Notes: generated by a model not told the origin, from the letters alone. Counted from the first letter of the stretch, positions 9,927 to 20,864 are shown. The stretch: DNA of 64,000 nt from Chrysophaeum taylorii (GCA_029834535.1 JAQMWT010000062.1:1-64000); one strand, 5' to 3'. Numbers and translations are program-made.

Positions 9927-12019
9927 CTACCGAGCGCGAACAAAGCGCTGAAGACGGAGCGCGGCGGTGTGACGTGGCTGACCAGGAGCGCGGCGCAGGG
10001 TCGCAACGAGGTTCTTTCGGGCAGCACGTGCAAGAGTATGCTGAGCGCGACTTCGGGCAGCACGAGCGGTGGACGAGAAAGTAGAGTGCGGGGCAGGGGT
10101 CGGAGGCAGAGCCGGTTGTGGTGGCGGAGGGGGAATTGACGAGCTCTGGGTCGCGGAGGCGGGCGGCGAGTGAGCCGGTGTGGCCGCAGCAGACGATGGA
10201 GGGCTGTCGGTAGCGAGAGCTCCCTGGGGTTGAGTCCGTGCGCGAAACTGGCGCTGGAGAAGAGTTGCAGCGTGGTGGCAAGACTCACCAGGATCGCGGC
10301 GCCGAGCTGCGACGAGGCTCAGCCGGGCTGCACGCGCCTGGGCGTGTAGATGTTGGGTGCGTGCAGCGCGGGCGACCGCTGGCAAAGTGGGATGGGTGCA
10401 GGCTCGAGCACGATCGGTAGGCAATGCGTGGAGACGCGGTAGGGGGGCGTGCGACGAGCCAGGAGCCTCGACAGAGGGCGAAGGCGTTGGCGTGGGTGCG
10501 GGAGATGGCGGAGAGATGTCAGGGGCAGCGGTGTGCGCGGGAACCGGTGGCGGAGGATGGTCGACCTCAAGGTCCATGTCCGTGCCGGTGGGAAGAGAGT
10601 GTGTGCCAGACGATGGGAGGTTCTCGGCGGCAATGTGGGTGTACATGAAGGACGGTTCGAGGTCCGTAGGCGCAGGCTCGAGTGGGACGTGGTCATGAAC
10701 TGTGGCGGAGGACCGCTGGCGGTGTGGGCGGCGGCGACGCGATGCAGGAGAGTTTTCGGCAGAGGGGCCGGGACGGTGGGTGGCTGGCGGCGTGGTGGGT
10801 ATTGGGAGGGGCGCGGTGGTATTGGCGATCCCCGCGTTTGGTGGAGGCGCGATGTCCGTAGCAACAGACCCGGATGGTGGCGCGCGGCGGCGGGGGCCAT
10901 GGCGGCGCGGTGCCGGTGTCGCAGCGGGCGGAGGGGGAGTCGCATTGGTGGGTTCCCGTCGGCGAGGGGGGGGAGTAGCGGACCCTGCCTCTGATGACTC
11001 CAGGTCCATAGCCACAGGCCCAGGAGGTGTGGTGTCAGTGGGCGTGGGGGAAGACCTGCGGCGACGGGAGTGGTGTCGGTCTGGTCCGGGTGCGGGAGGA
11101 GGGGAATCCGGCCCCATGTCCGTGGACGGTGGAGTGGTGAGCTCCTGTCGGCGCTGACGACGAGGACGCGGAGCATGCGGACCTGAGGACGTATCCGAGG
11201 TTGCAGGAGACTCCGCACGAGGGGCGAACTCCTGTTGGTGCCGGTGGGGAGGATGAGGAGCAGGCGTGGCTGGGGGCGCAACCGAGGGTGCCGGTGATTC
11301 CACACGGGGGCGGACTCCTGTCGGCGTCGATGGCGAGGCCGACGAGCGGGTGTGGCTGGGGGTGGCTCCGAGGTTGCAGGTGACGCCGCACGAGGGGCAG
11401 ACTCCGAGGCAGCTCCACGGGGATCGCGATGTTGCTCGTAAGGGAGAAACGCGTCAAGAGCAAGGCCAAGCGCCACGGAAGTGGCATGGCGCGAAACAAA
11501 AGCGACGCGTTTGAAGAAGGTGGCGAAAGGCCGCGGGACATGACCGTAGACTCTGCGTGCCTCGGCGTGCGTGAGAATAAGGCAACCATAGATGGCAGGG
11601 CACCGGGCGGATCGATGCAAAGGATCACGCTGAACCGCACGGCGGAGCGACCAGAAGCCGCGCATGAGACGCAGCTGGGCCGCCCGCGAGTAGCAGCAAT
11701 GACGGTGGCAACGATGATTGCGGTGGGCGAGGCGGTGACGAGCACGTGCGTGTGAGATCCGCACGAGCGTGCTGACCAAGTTGCAGAGGGCGGTAAGAGG
11801 TCCAATGCAAGCGGCCTTGAAGGGTGCGCAAGGCAAAGAGTTGCAGGCGGTGGCTACAGATGAGCCGGCAGCAGCAGCTTGCGAGATAGTGACCATACAA
11901 CGCTTAACCAGGAGGAGAGTCAAGAGCCGCACTAACGTAAGCACAGTAAAGCCTATGAGGAACATACAATCGTTAACCTTATGGTTACGATGGAGGACGG
12001 CAAGTTCACCTAGTCCCAA
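9927..12019 (-). pseudogene. LINE N-terminal region with tandem IQ-like basic repeats
   Basis: Frames starting at 12,019 and 11,303 cover this region. The first about 200 residues have hydrophobic and Arg/His-rich stretches. A long Pro/Thr/Arg-rich disordered part follows. Near 10,370-10,210 and 10,080-9,935 lie two repeats of about 49 aa with the pattern ARAAR...H..ARAAR..LVA..RR.PG...H.AA..LQR.FRAR; a third lies at the start of the next block near 9,730-9,590. Each ends in a motif like an IQ helix (LLQRQFRAR). The sequence shifts frame near 11,200, so it is not one intact ORF. A role in nucleic-acid or calmodulin-like binding would be inference only. Confidence 0.6.
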
Positions 12020-12082
12020 TCTCTAACCCCAGTAAGTTCACCTGGTCAGTAAGTTCACCCAGTCCAAATCTCTAACCCCAGT
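12003..12082 (-). repeat. Helitron-type minisatellite remnant
   Basis: Units of the type aagttcacctagtcccaatctc, as in the Helitron-like copies, abut the LINE 5' end directly. Confidence 0.65.
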
Positions 12083-12509
12083 ATTATTATTATATTGAGT
12101 CTTAGCAGTCGACATTTAAACACAAACGGACGCCACCCTTCGTCGCACATACGTCCGGCGGCAGCATGCGTACGACCTACGGGCGGGGCCCGTCCTCTCT
12201 CCGCCTGCCCCACGCCTCGGCGATGACCCCGACTAGGTCCCGCGTACTTATCTCCGCCCGTCAGGCACATCCCTCATACCCCACAAACCCACCCACATCC
12301 TTCATGCTCCCCACACACACACCCCTCTTAGCAGTCGACATTTAAAGACAAACAGACAGACAAAAAAACAGACAAACATCTGTCGATTAGTAGTAAGGAC
12401 AAACAACGCACCCACATCCTTCATGCTCCCCACACACACACCCCTCTTAGCAGCCGACATTTAAAGACAGACAGACAGCCCTCCAGTTAGTTAGTAGTTA
12501 AACAGCCCT
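12083..12509 (+). repeat. Two LINE 3'-end fragments
   Basis: 12,130-12,402 repeats the last about 250 bp of the LINE (from ACCCTTCGTCGCACATACG to the tail ctgtcgattagtagtaagga). A second shorter piece at 12,403-12,475 repeats the CACCCACATCCTTCATGC tail region. Both are on the plus strand. Confidence 0.7.
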
Positions 12510-14091
12510 CCCACACCTCGTCGACCTTCGCGATCCTACGGGTGCCGTGGAGGTCCCTGGCTACCTCCCCCGCCTCGCCTCTGTCCTGGGTGCCACTTCT
12601 TTTCGCACAGGTAACGAGTTGCACCGTTGGCACCACCTCCTCGCATCCGGTTGCCGCCTGGGGCGAGCACTCGAGACTGCGTGAGACGGACTTCGGGCTG
12701 ATCTCCGTACCACGCTGGCTTCCCACGGCGGCGCTGGTTCCGGCGACCCCGCCAACGTTCATCTCGTCGACGGTCCTCTCTCCCACGAATTCGTCTCCAT
12801 GGGCGTCCTCGTCGACCCCACCATCTCGACACCCGTGCTCATACCCCAACTCCAGCGTGCTCCAACCTCCCAGCGCGAGACAGCTCGGGCCACTGCACTC
12901 CAGCGCCTTGCGGCCACCCTTCCCATCACCGAAGCACTTCGAGTAGCGGCGTCCTCATGGGATCGCTTCTCGACCACGTTCATCAGCTCGTGGCCCAGCT
13001 CTGCCCTTCAAATCCCCAACCGCTGCTGGGCTGAGATGTGTGCCCGGTACTTTTGCTACCCCTCTCCAGCTTGTTTGGGCCTCGTGGGCACTCGCATTCT
13101 GGGCACTGACGTCGTTCTCGACGCTCACGGCAAGGTGCTTCTCACGCAGGCCAACCTTGTCAACCGCGGAGGAGCGCGGACCACCTGGCACGACGGCCAG
13201 CTCGACTGCGTCCACTGCAGCGTCAAAGAGGCCGGCATCCCAGCCCTGTCCGAGGTTTTCGGCATCTTTGCTGACGTCGTCGCCCCTACCATTCGCACGC
13301 GCCTCTACGGCCGGTAGCGAGGCAATCTCGCCCGACGCCAAGTCGTCCCAGACATCCTCACCACGCTCGACAACAAGGAGCAACTCTACGACATCAAAAC
13401 CCTCGCTTGGGGTTCGTTGTACACCGCCCACGCCCTCCATCCCTCCCACCCGTCGCCTGTCGATCGGCGCGCAGCGCAAGTCCACCCCGAATACCTCGCT
13501 CACGCCCGCGGCATCGACGCCATCATCCCCCAGCCGGGTACAGCACCACCGCCTGGCTTCTTGGGCCCTGTCGAACAGCGGCTACGTAGCTACGGCACCG
13601 TCGCCGGCCTCGTCTTTGGTGCCTTCGGTGAGGCCAGCGCGGCGTGCCACGCTCTCGCCCAAACATGCGCAGAGCGCATTGCTGCGCGAACCTGGGTGGC
13701 AAGCGGCTGCGCCAACTTCACAGAGGCAAAGGCGGCCCAAACTCGCCGCATCTACCGTGAGTGGGGGATCGCCAACGCATTAGGCCGGGCTCGCTGTGCC
13801 CTCACCGCCCTCACCCATGTCGCCGCCTCGGGGAACCCCACCCAGGCCGCCCGATCCCAGCAGGACGTCACCCTTCGTCGCACATACGTCCGGCGGCAGC
13901 ATGCGTACGACCTACCAAGGCGGGGCCCTTGGTCCTCTCTTCGCCTGCCCCACGCCTCGGCGATGACCCCGACTAGGTCCCGCGTACTTATCTCCGCCCG
14001 TCAGGCACATCCCTCATACCCCACAAACCCACCCACATCCTTCATGCTCCCCACACACACCCCCCTCTTAGCAGTCGACATTTAAAGACAA

Positions 14092-14130
<39 letters not shown>

Positions 14131-14202
14131 CCCCCCTCTTAGCCGTCGACATTTAAAGACAGACAGACAGACAAACATCTGTCGATTAGTAGTTAGGACC
14201 AA
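12510..14202 (+). mobile_element. LINE copy 2, 5'-truncated (RT thumb and endonuclease)
   Basis: Plus-strand copy, near-identical to the last third of the minus-strand LINE. It starts within the RT thumb (LVDLRDPTGA...), runs through LDCVHCSVKEAG into IPALSEVFGIFADVV without the frame change seen in copy 1, then the PD...DxK region and the C-terminal tail to about 14,085. An in-frame TAG at 13,315-13,317 replaces the Tyr codon of copy 1 (GRYRGN). The 3' tail is a TTTAAAGACAAACAAACAG-type microsatellite ending in gtcgattagtagttagga. With copy 1 it forms an inverted pair of about 1.6 kb, the 5' sides facing each other. Confidence 0.8.
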
Positions 14203-15214
14203 ACAAGTGCAGGCCAGTAAGTTCACCTAGTCCCAATCTCTAACCCCAGTAAGTTCACCTGGTCACCTGGTCCCAGTAAGTTCACCTGGTCAGTAAGTTC
14301 ACCTAGCTCTAACCAACTCCTTTGAGCTCGTCGCTCTCGCCTCCGCCAATCTAAGCTGCTTTGGTCCGCACGCGCCGCCAACCTTTGAGTTTACTCTAAA
14401 AACCCTTTACTCTAAAAACCCCAGTATGTTCACCTGGTCCCAGTTTCACCTGGTCACTCAGTCCACCTAGTCCCAATCTCAAACCCCAGTAAGTTCACGT
14501 GGTCCCAGTAAGTTCACCTATAGTGCGCGTGTAGATGCCGGGAGGGGGCTTATCGGTATTGCGCAGCACGTTTGGGGTAGGGTGGAGTCGTCGACCCAGA
14601 TGAGTATATCCTCGGGGGTGCCGATCGACAGAGAGCCACGTAGAGCTGGACGTGGCAGAAGACGGGCTTGGGAAAGAGGACGCCGACCTCGCGGGGCGTC
14701 TGGCCCTGGCTCTTGTTGATCGTTTGGCGTAGGCGGGCCTTAAGGGATACAGGTTGGAGGAGCCTCGGTGACAACAACACGATCGATCATGTATCTGGTA
14801 CCGTTGCAGTGGCCGTGCGACGGGTCGAGGTTGCGAAGACTTTTAAGCTCGCGATCAAAGTCAGCATGCCGTTGGTTGTCAGGGAGTTGAAAACTCGACT
14901 GTTAAGAGCGAGGCGTCGGCTTCCGACCCAACCTAGTCGGCCGAAAAAAAGAACTCCGACGCCTCGTCTCCGGGAAAAAAAGGCCGCGGTCATGCGCGCG
15001 TTGTCAGCATCGACAACATCGTTTCGACGGGGCGTGAGAATGGCGCGCTGAAAGAGCCGCCGCGGGTCGTGGAAACAGTCTGCGAGGTCGCCGTAGACGG
15101 CTTGTGGAGGATCAATGCCTGGCTGGCTCTCGCGCCTACCTGATCCTTACTCTCGGGCCTACCTGATCCTTACCCTAAATCGAGGGACAAACAGACAAAC
15201 TGGCCTGCACTTGT
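14203..15214 (-). mobile_element. Helitron-like unit, copy C
   Basis: Minus-strand unit beginning (on the plus strand) with ACAAGTGCAGGCCAG, then minisatellite, then helicase C-terminus (INKSQGQTPREVGVLFPKPVF and a VQLYVAL-R segment at 14,550-14,780; RAILTPRRNDVV farther right). It lies directly against the tail of LINE copy 2. Its far end (about 15,190) is fused to an oppositely oriented CTGGCCTGCACTTGT terminus at 15,200-15,214, so this copy is rearranged. Confidence 0.7.
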
Positions 15215-15230
15215 ACTCATTATTAAAATG

Positions 15231-15270
15231 GGCCAAATAATCAGGCCAAATTAACCCTCATTATTTGGCC
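15231..15270. repeat. AT-rich inverted repeat
   Basis: Arms GGCCAAATAAT (15,231-15,241) and ATTATTTGGCC (15,260-15,270) are perfect complements around an 18-nt loop. This could be a hairpin or a remnant of a small element. Confidence 0.5.
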
Positions 15271-15385
15271 AATTTCATATTTTGTAGAAAACGGGTCTTA
15301 GTCCCAATTGTTTGTTTTGTGTGCTTATTCAAGTTATTGAATTCGGAATTGATACAAATAAGTAATTGATGCAATATCAGTTACG

Positions 15386-15525
15386 CTGCCCCACGACTCG
15401 GCGGCGATGACCCCGACTAGGTCCCGCATACCTATCTACGCCCGTCAGGCACATCCCTCCTACCCCACAAAACCACACACATCCTTCATGCACCACACAC
15501 ACACCCCCCTCTTAGCAATCAGTTA
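15386..15525 (+). repeat. LINE 3'-end fragment
   Basis: Diverged copy of the LINE 3' region (gatgaccccgactaggtcccg, then the CACACACCCCCCTCTTAGCA tail). Confidence 0.65.
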
Positions 15526-15801
15526 CGACGCACCTGGTTGCACGTACTAAACGATAAGTGTTGGTGCTGGTCTACTGTACAACATATTTGTGATGCGACG
15601 GTGCGTGCCCACCAATATTCGGCAAGTGAACGATCGAGGTCGTTCATTGGTGGCGAGATTTGACCCTCTCCGCCGGGTGTATGGTAGAGACCGCGTGCGG
15701 TCTTCGGCGTGACTAGACCATCCCGCATGTCACGTCCTACTACACAAGGTAGGGATTAGGCTCATTACTTCCCAGGGAAGATAGATCCCGGAGAAGCTTT
15801 C

Positions 15802-15832
<31 letters not shown>

Positions 15833-16589
15833 AAACGAGGAACAGAGCTACTGCGAAATAAACAGTGAACTCTGGACCTTACGGCACGCGAGGGCGGCGG
15901 GTTTTTTTTCTCCAAGTAAGTGTGAATGAAGACGCTAGATGGCGGATCTCGTTGTTGTCTGGATACAGGGGGAAAGTCTGAGTAAGATACTGGATAGTAT
16001 CTTAATGCACAAGGCGATTTTAGCCGCGACTCACTTAAATTTTGAGAGAAGGCAGCAGAAGGCGATTTTGGGCGCGCTGGGCAGGTTGCGAGCGGCGATT
16101 TTGTTCGAATTTTTCGTAGTGCGAAAACTTACCAATGAGGTTTCAGCAGCACGCTATAATTCACGATGTTTTGACGCGCCACTTCTAAGCTGCGTCACCC
16201 CCCAGCGAGGCGAGCCGAGTAGGAAGAGTGTGTATAATATACTGCGGGGGTGGACGTCGTCGTCGTCGAGAAGCAGGATACGAGGGGGAAGATGTCGTGG
16301 TGACATATTGGTGGAGTGGCATATTGAAAAGGAGACCTAGCTCAAGACAGGAGCGAGGAAGCAGGAAGTCTCGCCGCGAGAACGCGGGTTCAACAACCAA
16401 CAGCACCGGACCTCGACTCGAGGGGTCGTCGTTCGTCCGTCCGGCAAGTTTTGGCATTGGCTTTGGTCTTAGCCTCGCCCTTGTATAGCTTTGGCTGTAG
16501 TTGCACTGTCGGGGTTATTGGACGAGCGTGGATAGTAGGAGAAGAATCCCCGATGGCAAGGGCGGCATAAACTCCACGTCGCCTCTATT
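15526..16589. other. No supported gene
   Basis: Contains a CTTT microsatellite (about 15,797-15,825). A 133-aa plus-strand frame at 15,939-16,340 starts MADLVVVWIQGESLSKIL but resembles nothing I know, and its second half is Ser/Arg-rich, so it may be chance. Confidence 0.4.
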
Positions 16590-16870
16590 CCCCCGCGACC
16601 GCGGACACCCCGCAGACTCGGGGCAGCCACGGGCGCAGATGTGCCTTGGACGCCGACATAGGCAGATACGGGGGCTAGACGGCAGGCACGGACGTCCCGC
16701 GAGTGCGGTTAGACAGCGGATACGGCTGCGGACGCAGCTCCGTAGCAGACGCGGACGCGCCCGGGTTTGCGGGTAACGCGTGGACGCGGGTACGCCGCGG
16801 ACGCGGGTAACACGACGTGGATGCGGACGACGTCGCGGACGAGCCTCGAACGCGGGTAGAGTGTCCGCGA
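16590..16870. repeat. Degenerate GC-rich tandem repeat
   Basis: Many imperfect units of cgcggacgcgggta type. Frames across it are biased by the repeat and are not counted as genes. Confidence 0.5.
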
Positions 16871-17040
16871 GCATCTTTTATTATTTTTACCAAGAAGAAG
16901 GTCCAGCAGAAAATGGAAGCCGCCGCGGTAAAAGAACTAAGACGAGACAGCGGGAACGCGCACTTACTTCGAGGTTTTATCCGCGGGCCGTCGACGCGGG
17001 CATAACGGAGTAACGAGGGCGGAATCATCACCCCGACGCC

Positions 17041-18078
17041 CCGGTTAACTTGCCTGGAATAGGCAATGCCAAGGCCCGGCGTCGACGACATCTGCTTTTT
17101 TCGCGGCGGCCACCATTCCTGTCGCCGCGTCAACTCCTTCTCCAAAAGTCGAGATCGAGCAACGTCGATCGGTCCGAGGCGCGCTCGCCGCCGGTCGGCA
17201 AGAGACGGACTTGGTTGACCTGAAAATCGCGAAACTACCGGTCGCTCGAGAAGAACACAGTTTCTTTGAGTACTTCAAGTGTCTCGAGAGCTGGCCCGGT
17301 GCATCACGTCCTCCGAGCTCGAGCCAAAAGAGGCGACTTAACCGACCAGGAATAGTGACGTACGTCTGATCGCCGACGGGCACGACGCCAAGCTGTCGGA
17401 CCTCTTGGGCAAGGCCCGGGAGAAAGAGGCCGTGCGAGAATCCACGGTTCGAAGCGCGCCAAGCAGGACGCGGACCTTCCGGCGTACGAGATCGGCTGCA
17501 TCTGCGAGGATCGGATCTACGCGGAGCTCGCGACGCCGCCCGCTTCGAAGCGATGCGGTCGCCGCTTCAGACGTCGAAGACTTCAACATCCTCGACGGTG
17601 ACGGGCCCGCGGACGCCGTCGACGAGGATGACAGGCCCGCGGCCGACTGGGTCGACCAGACATCATCTCGTGGCTTGCACTATCTGGAGCTTCCAACGCG
17701 CGGAGGAACTTTCTGCGGTGGTCTTTTAGCCCGTTCCGCCGCTTGGAGTACTATAGCTGTTCCGGGGGTGGTGTCGTCGGCGACCTCGCGCAGGAAGGCT
17801 TGTGGTGTCCGGCACGACCCCGGCACGAAAAGTGGAACATTTGGCATTCTCCCGCCTCTACGAATAATAACCGCCGCGTTACCTACGGGGCGTCTACCTC
17901 GAAGAACGATCTCCGTAGCTGCCAAATCGAGAAAGTTCGTCCGAGGCTCGCTCGCGTTAAGGAACGCGGGCGCTATTCTGGCTCCTCCGGGGGGGGAGTG
18001 CCTTTATTCTGCGCGATCGCGTACGCAACATCCGGCGCATCGTCGAGAACGTCCGTAGGCAAGAACGAGCGTTTTTAG
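17041..18078 (+). other. Possible decayed or multi-exon coding region
   Basis: Short stretches with protein-like composition lie in changing plus-strand frames, for example VDLKIAKLPVAREEHSFFEY, RLIADGHDAKLSDLLGKARE, QDADLPAYEIGCICEDRIYA and EKWNIWHSPASTNNNRRVTY. A continuous 217-aa frame (17,405-18,058) crosses them but looks biased. I recognise no family. Either a broken host gene or several small exons could explain this. Confidence 0.25.
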
Positions 18079-18401
18079 TATGTACTGCGGCCCGCCGAGG
18101 TCCACTTCTATTGGCCCTCCCGCGTCGTCGTCGTCGTCGTCGTCGTCGCATCCTCCCGAACACGGCCATGTCGTCGTTCGTTGTCATCGACGTCCGTCGC
18201 GTCCTCCCCACAGTAGTCACCCGTCGTCGTCGTAGGAAACGAAGATCCAAGAGTTTCTCGCGACCGTCCGTCCTATTATTCGAACGCTGCCTCGACGACC
18301 GAGTCCAGTAGCAACTCGACAAAGCGACGTAGGCGACTCTAGTTCGGTCGACTCGGTCAGCTGCCGTCGGCCATCTCGCGGGAATTGGTCTTGATTTCTT
18401 C

Positions 18402-18905
18402 TTAGACGTACTCGAGGTGCGCGAATTTTTTTTTTTTTTCGATAATGCCCTTGGAAGAAGAACTGGCCCGACCGATCGGTCGGGTCCTCGCGCGAGGTTT
18501 AGGACTCGGGTTTGAGGTCACGCCGACCGCGTACGATGTTCTTCGCCTCGGGAGCGAGCGAGCGAGCGGCTTAAGTCGCTTCATGACCGTCGAGAGCTCG
18601 ATCCTCCCTCCCTCCCTCCCTCCCTCCCGAAGAGAGTAGGCTCGTCGAAGACCACGGGCTTTACTTTCACAGCATCCAGGGCCTTGGCGCTTCAGACGAG
18701 GGCCTTCTCGGCAGCTCCATCGCCGCCTCCCTTGGACCTCGATCAACTCGATCGCGCGTTCGAACCTTCGTCGTAGAACCGCGGCGACCTCGCCGCTGCT
18801 ACGCTCCGTCGCAAAACTCGGTCCAAAAAAAAAAGTGGTCCCGTCGCCGCAGCTTTCGACGATCGTCGCGTCGAAGAAGAAGGCGGCGTTGTAATACTTC
18901 TTCAT
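18402..18905 (-). CDS. Hypothetical protein, uncertain
   Basis: 167-aa frame. The first about 60 residues (MKKYYNAAFFFDATIVESCG, later EVAAVLRRRFERAIELIEVQ) are protein-like. The rest is Arg/Gly-rich and crosses a CTCC repeat (about 18,603-18,630), suggesting that only the first part, if any, is an exon. No family recognised. Confidence 0.2.
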   Translation of the reverse strand: MKKYYNAAFFFDATIVESCGDGTTFFFGPSFATERSSGEVAAVLRRRFERAIELIEVQGRRRWSCREGPRLKRQGPGCCESKARGLRRAYSLREGGREGGRIELSTVMKRLKPLARSLPRRRTSYAVGVTSNPSPKPRARTRPIGRASSSSKGIIEKKKKFAHLEYV

Positions 18906-19356
18906 AAACTCGAGGTCCGCCGCGCGCTATCATCGCGTAGACCGAACCGCCGTCCAACGTGCGGGATCGCGCACGATCTCGGATCGTTGGCGTCGGTCGG
19001 AGACTACTAGAGAGCCGCTCCCGAACGCCGGCCGTTGACTCGCAGCTTCGCCGACTCAGAAATTAAATGCGGTGATCTAAGCGCTGTCGAAAGACTATAC
19101 GAGTTCTGGAGAATCCTGGCGGACTCTGAAAGATGTTGGATCCGTCGCGACGTCGTCGCCCCCCCCCCCCAAACGACGACCTCGACGAACGAGCTTTAAA
19201 GCTGGCCGCCGAACAAGGATTGGCGATCGCCTCGGCCGCGCTCTCGTATGCGCTGAGCGCCTCCGTATTTTGACGCGAGCGAACGTGGGTGGTAGCGATG
19301 TCTTTGACGTCAGTCAGTCACCGTTGTGTGTGACGGAGGTCTCTCGCGAAGGACCC

Positions 19357-19359
<3 letters not shown>

Positions 19360-19392
<33 letters not shown>
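19360..19392. repeat. CT dinucleotide repeat upstream of the reductase gene
   Basis: About 16 CT units roughly 110 bp before the start codon at 19,503. CT-rich tracts are common in 5' leaders and promoters of protists, so a regulatory role is possible but unproven. Confidence 0.7.
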
Positions 19393-19396
<4 letters not shown>

Positions 19397-19502
19397 GTAT
19401 GTAGGTCGCGAACGAAAGCGCTCGGACGGGTCGCACACCGACTGGGGCGAAAAAGGGGCTGTCGTCGGCTCTGGGTGATTTTTTTTCGAGCAGCAGAAAA
19501 GC

Positions 19503-20789
19503 ATGACGCCAGCAGCCAGCAGGGTGGGTAAGCAAGAGATGATAATAAGAAGTGCGCGCATCGCGATCGTCGGGAGCGGGCCGAGCGGGTTTTACGTCGC
19601 GAAATATCTGAGTCAACGACAGGTTTCCGTGGACATGTTCGAGAAGTGGCCGACGCCCTTCGGTTTGGTGAGGTTCGGGGTGGCGCCGGACCACCCCGAG
19701 GTCAAAGCTGTGACGTCCGATTTCCACAAGGTGGCGGAAAATATAAAATTCTACGGAAATACAGAGGTCGGTCGCGACGTGAGCCTCGACGCGCTGCGCG
19801 ACGCGTACGACGGCGTCGTGATCGCGTGCGGGGCTTCGGTCGAACGTAAATTGCGAATCCCCGGCGAAAATTTGGAAGGCGTCTTCCACGCGAGAAAATT
19901 CGTTGGCTGGTACAACGGCGAACCGCTGCAGAACGTAGAGATGCCGCAGAACCCAGACGTCGTGATCATTGGCCACGGGAACGTGGCGTTGGATTGCGCG
20001 CGGGTTCTGAAAACAGATCTCTCGAATACGGACGCGTCGAGGTCCGCGGTGCCAAAACTCGGAACCGCGAATAGGGTAAGCGTTGTGGGTCGCCGTGGGG
20101 CGACGCAGGCCGCGTTTACGATCAAGGAGCTCCGGGAGATCGCGCCAATCACGGGTCTCGACCGGTCGGAATTTGGCGATACCGAAGCCTCGCTCCGAGA
20201 GTTGGAAATTTCGAAACCGAAAAAGCGAAAAAGAGAACTTCTAGAGTCGCTCCAAGGCTCGGAGATTCGGCTTCGTTTTTTGCTCAAACCCGTCGAATTT
20301 CGGGGGAAAGGGAGGGTCGAGTCGGTTCTATTCGAGAAGTGTGAATTGGAGGGCGAACCCGGCCGCCAAATCGCCGTCGGCGCCGGTACGTTCGAAGAAA
20401 TACCGGCAAACCTCGTCCTCTGCGCTATTGGGTATTTGTCCAACGTCCCAGGGTTCGGGATTGTCCCCCGCCTCGACCACGTCGGGGGCCGCGTCGTCGG
20501 CCACCCCCGTCTCTACTGCGCGGGCTGGTGCAAGCGCGGTCCTTCGGGCATCGTCGGCACCAACGTCGCCGACGCGAAGGAGACCGTTGCCTCCATCCTC
20601 GAAGATCTCGAGGGGGGGGGGAATGATACTACGCCTGCTAAATTTATCCAACTCCCTGCGTCTTCGACCACGTGGGACGACTGGCTCAGAATCGACCGCC
20701 ACGAGCGCGATCTCGGTTCGGAGATTGGAGCCCCGCGAGTCAAGCTCGTCGACATCAGCGACATGCTTCGCGTCGCCCGTCATACATAA
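19503..20789 (+). CDS. FDXR: NADPH:adrenodoxin (ferredoxin) oxidoreductase, mitochondrial type
   Basis: 428 aa, one uninterrupted exon. The enzyme passes electrons from NADPH through FAD to a [2Fe-2S] ferredoxin, in mitochondria supporting Fe-S cluster, haem A or steroid chemistry. Visible motifs: FAD site VGSGPSGFYVAKYL (GSGPSG at 24-29); WPTPFGLVRFGVAPDHPEVK (50-68), nearly invariant in the family; NADP-site IGHGNVALDCARVL (156-169) and VVGRRGATQAAFTIKELRE (194-212); C-terminal GWCKRGPSGIVGT (341-353) contacting FAD and NADP. Length is slightly below the usual 450-490 aa, mainly at the N terminus: the 18 residues before the FAD site are short for a mitochondrial presequence, so an upstream exon may be missing. 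An insert KPKKRKRELLESLQ near 238-251 is typical of eukaryotic members. The codons are strongly GC-rich. Confidence 0.96.
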   Translation: MTPAASRVGKQEMIIRSARIAIVGSGPSGFYVAKYLSQRQVSVDMFEKWPTPFGLVRFGVAPDHPEVKAVTSDFHKVAENIKFYGNTEVGRDVSLDALRDAYDGVVIACGASVERKLRIPGENLEGVFHARKFVGWYNGEPLQNVEMPQNPDVVIIGHGNVALDCARVLKTDLSNTDASRSAVPKLGTANRVSVVGRRGATQAAFTIKELREIAPITGLDRSEFGDTEASLRELEISKPKKRKRELLESLQGSEIRLRFLLKPVEFRGKGRVESVLFEKCELEGEPGRQIAVGAGTFEEIPANLVLCAIGYLSNVPGFGIVPRLDHVGGRVVGHPRLYCAGWCKRGPSGIVGTNVADAKETVASILEDLEGGGNDTTPAKFIQLPASSTTWDDWLRIDRHERDLGSEIGAPRVKLVDISDMLRVARHT

Positions 20790-20810
20790 TAAGATAACGG
20801 TGCAGCGCAT

Positions 20811-20864
20811 TCCTTCCTTCCTTCCTTCCTTCCTTCCTTCCTTCCTTCCTTCCTTCCTTCCTTC
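20811..20864. repeat. TTCC tetranucleotide repeat
   Basis: About 13 units, 21 bp after the reductase stop codon, hence probably in its 3' UTR or terminator region. Confidence 0.85.

Larger units (their letters stand above)
4895..12002 (-). mobile_element. 7.1-kb LINE with RING finger and restriction-like endonuclease, copy 1
   Basis: Minus-strand non-LTR retrotransposon. In order from its 5' end at about 12,000: an N-terminal region with tandem IQ-like repeats, a RING-like finger, an alanine-rich helical segment, reverse transcriptase, a Cys/His region, and a PD...DxK endonuclease-like region. The 3' tail is a TTTAAAGACAAACAGACAG-type microsatellite ending in ATCTGTCGATTAGTAGTTAGGA. The C-terminal nuclease is typical of early-branching LINE clades (CRE, R2 and relatives) rather than APE-type LINEs. 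One in-frame stop and at least three frame changes show that this copy is inactive. It is preceded by Helitron-type minisatellite at 12,003-12,082. Confidence 0.8.

Noticed and set aside
16515-16874. 119-aa Arg/Pro-rich minus-strand frame
   Set aside because: Runs across a degenerate GC-rich tandem repeat; codon pattern is set by the repeat.
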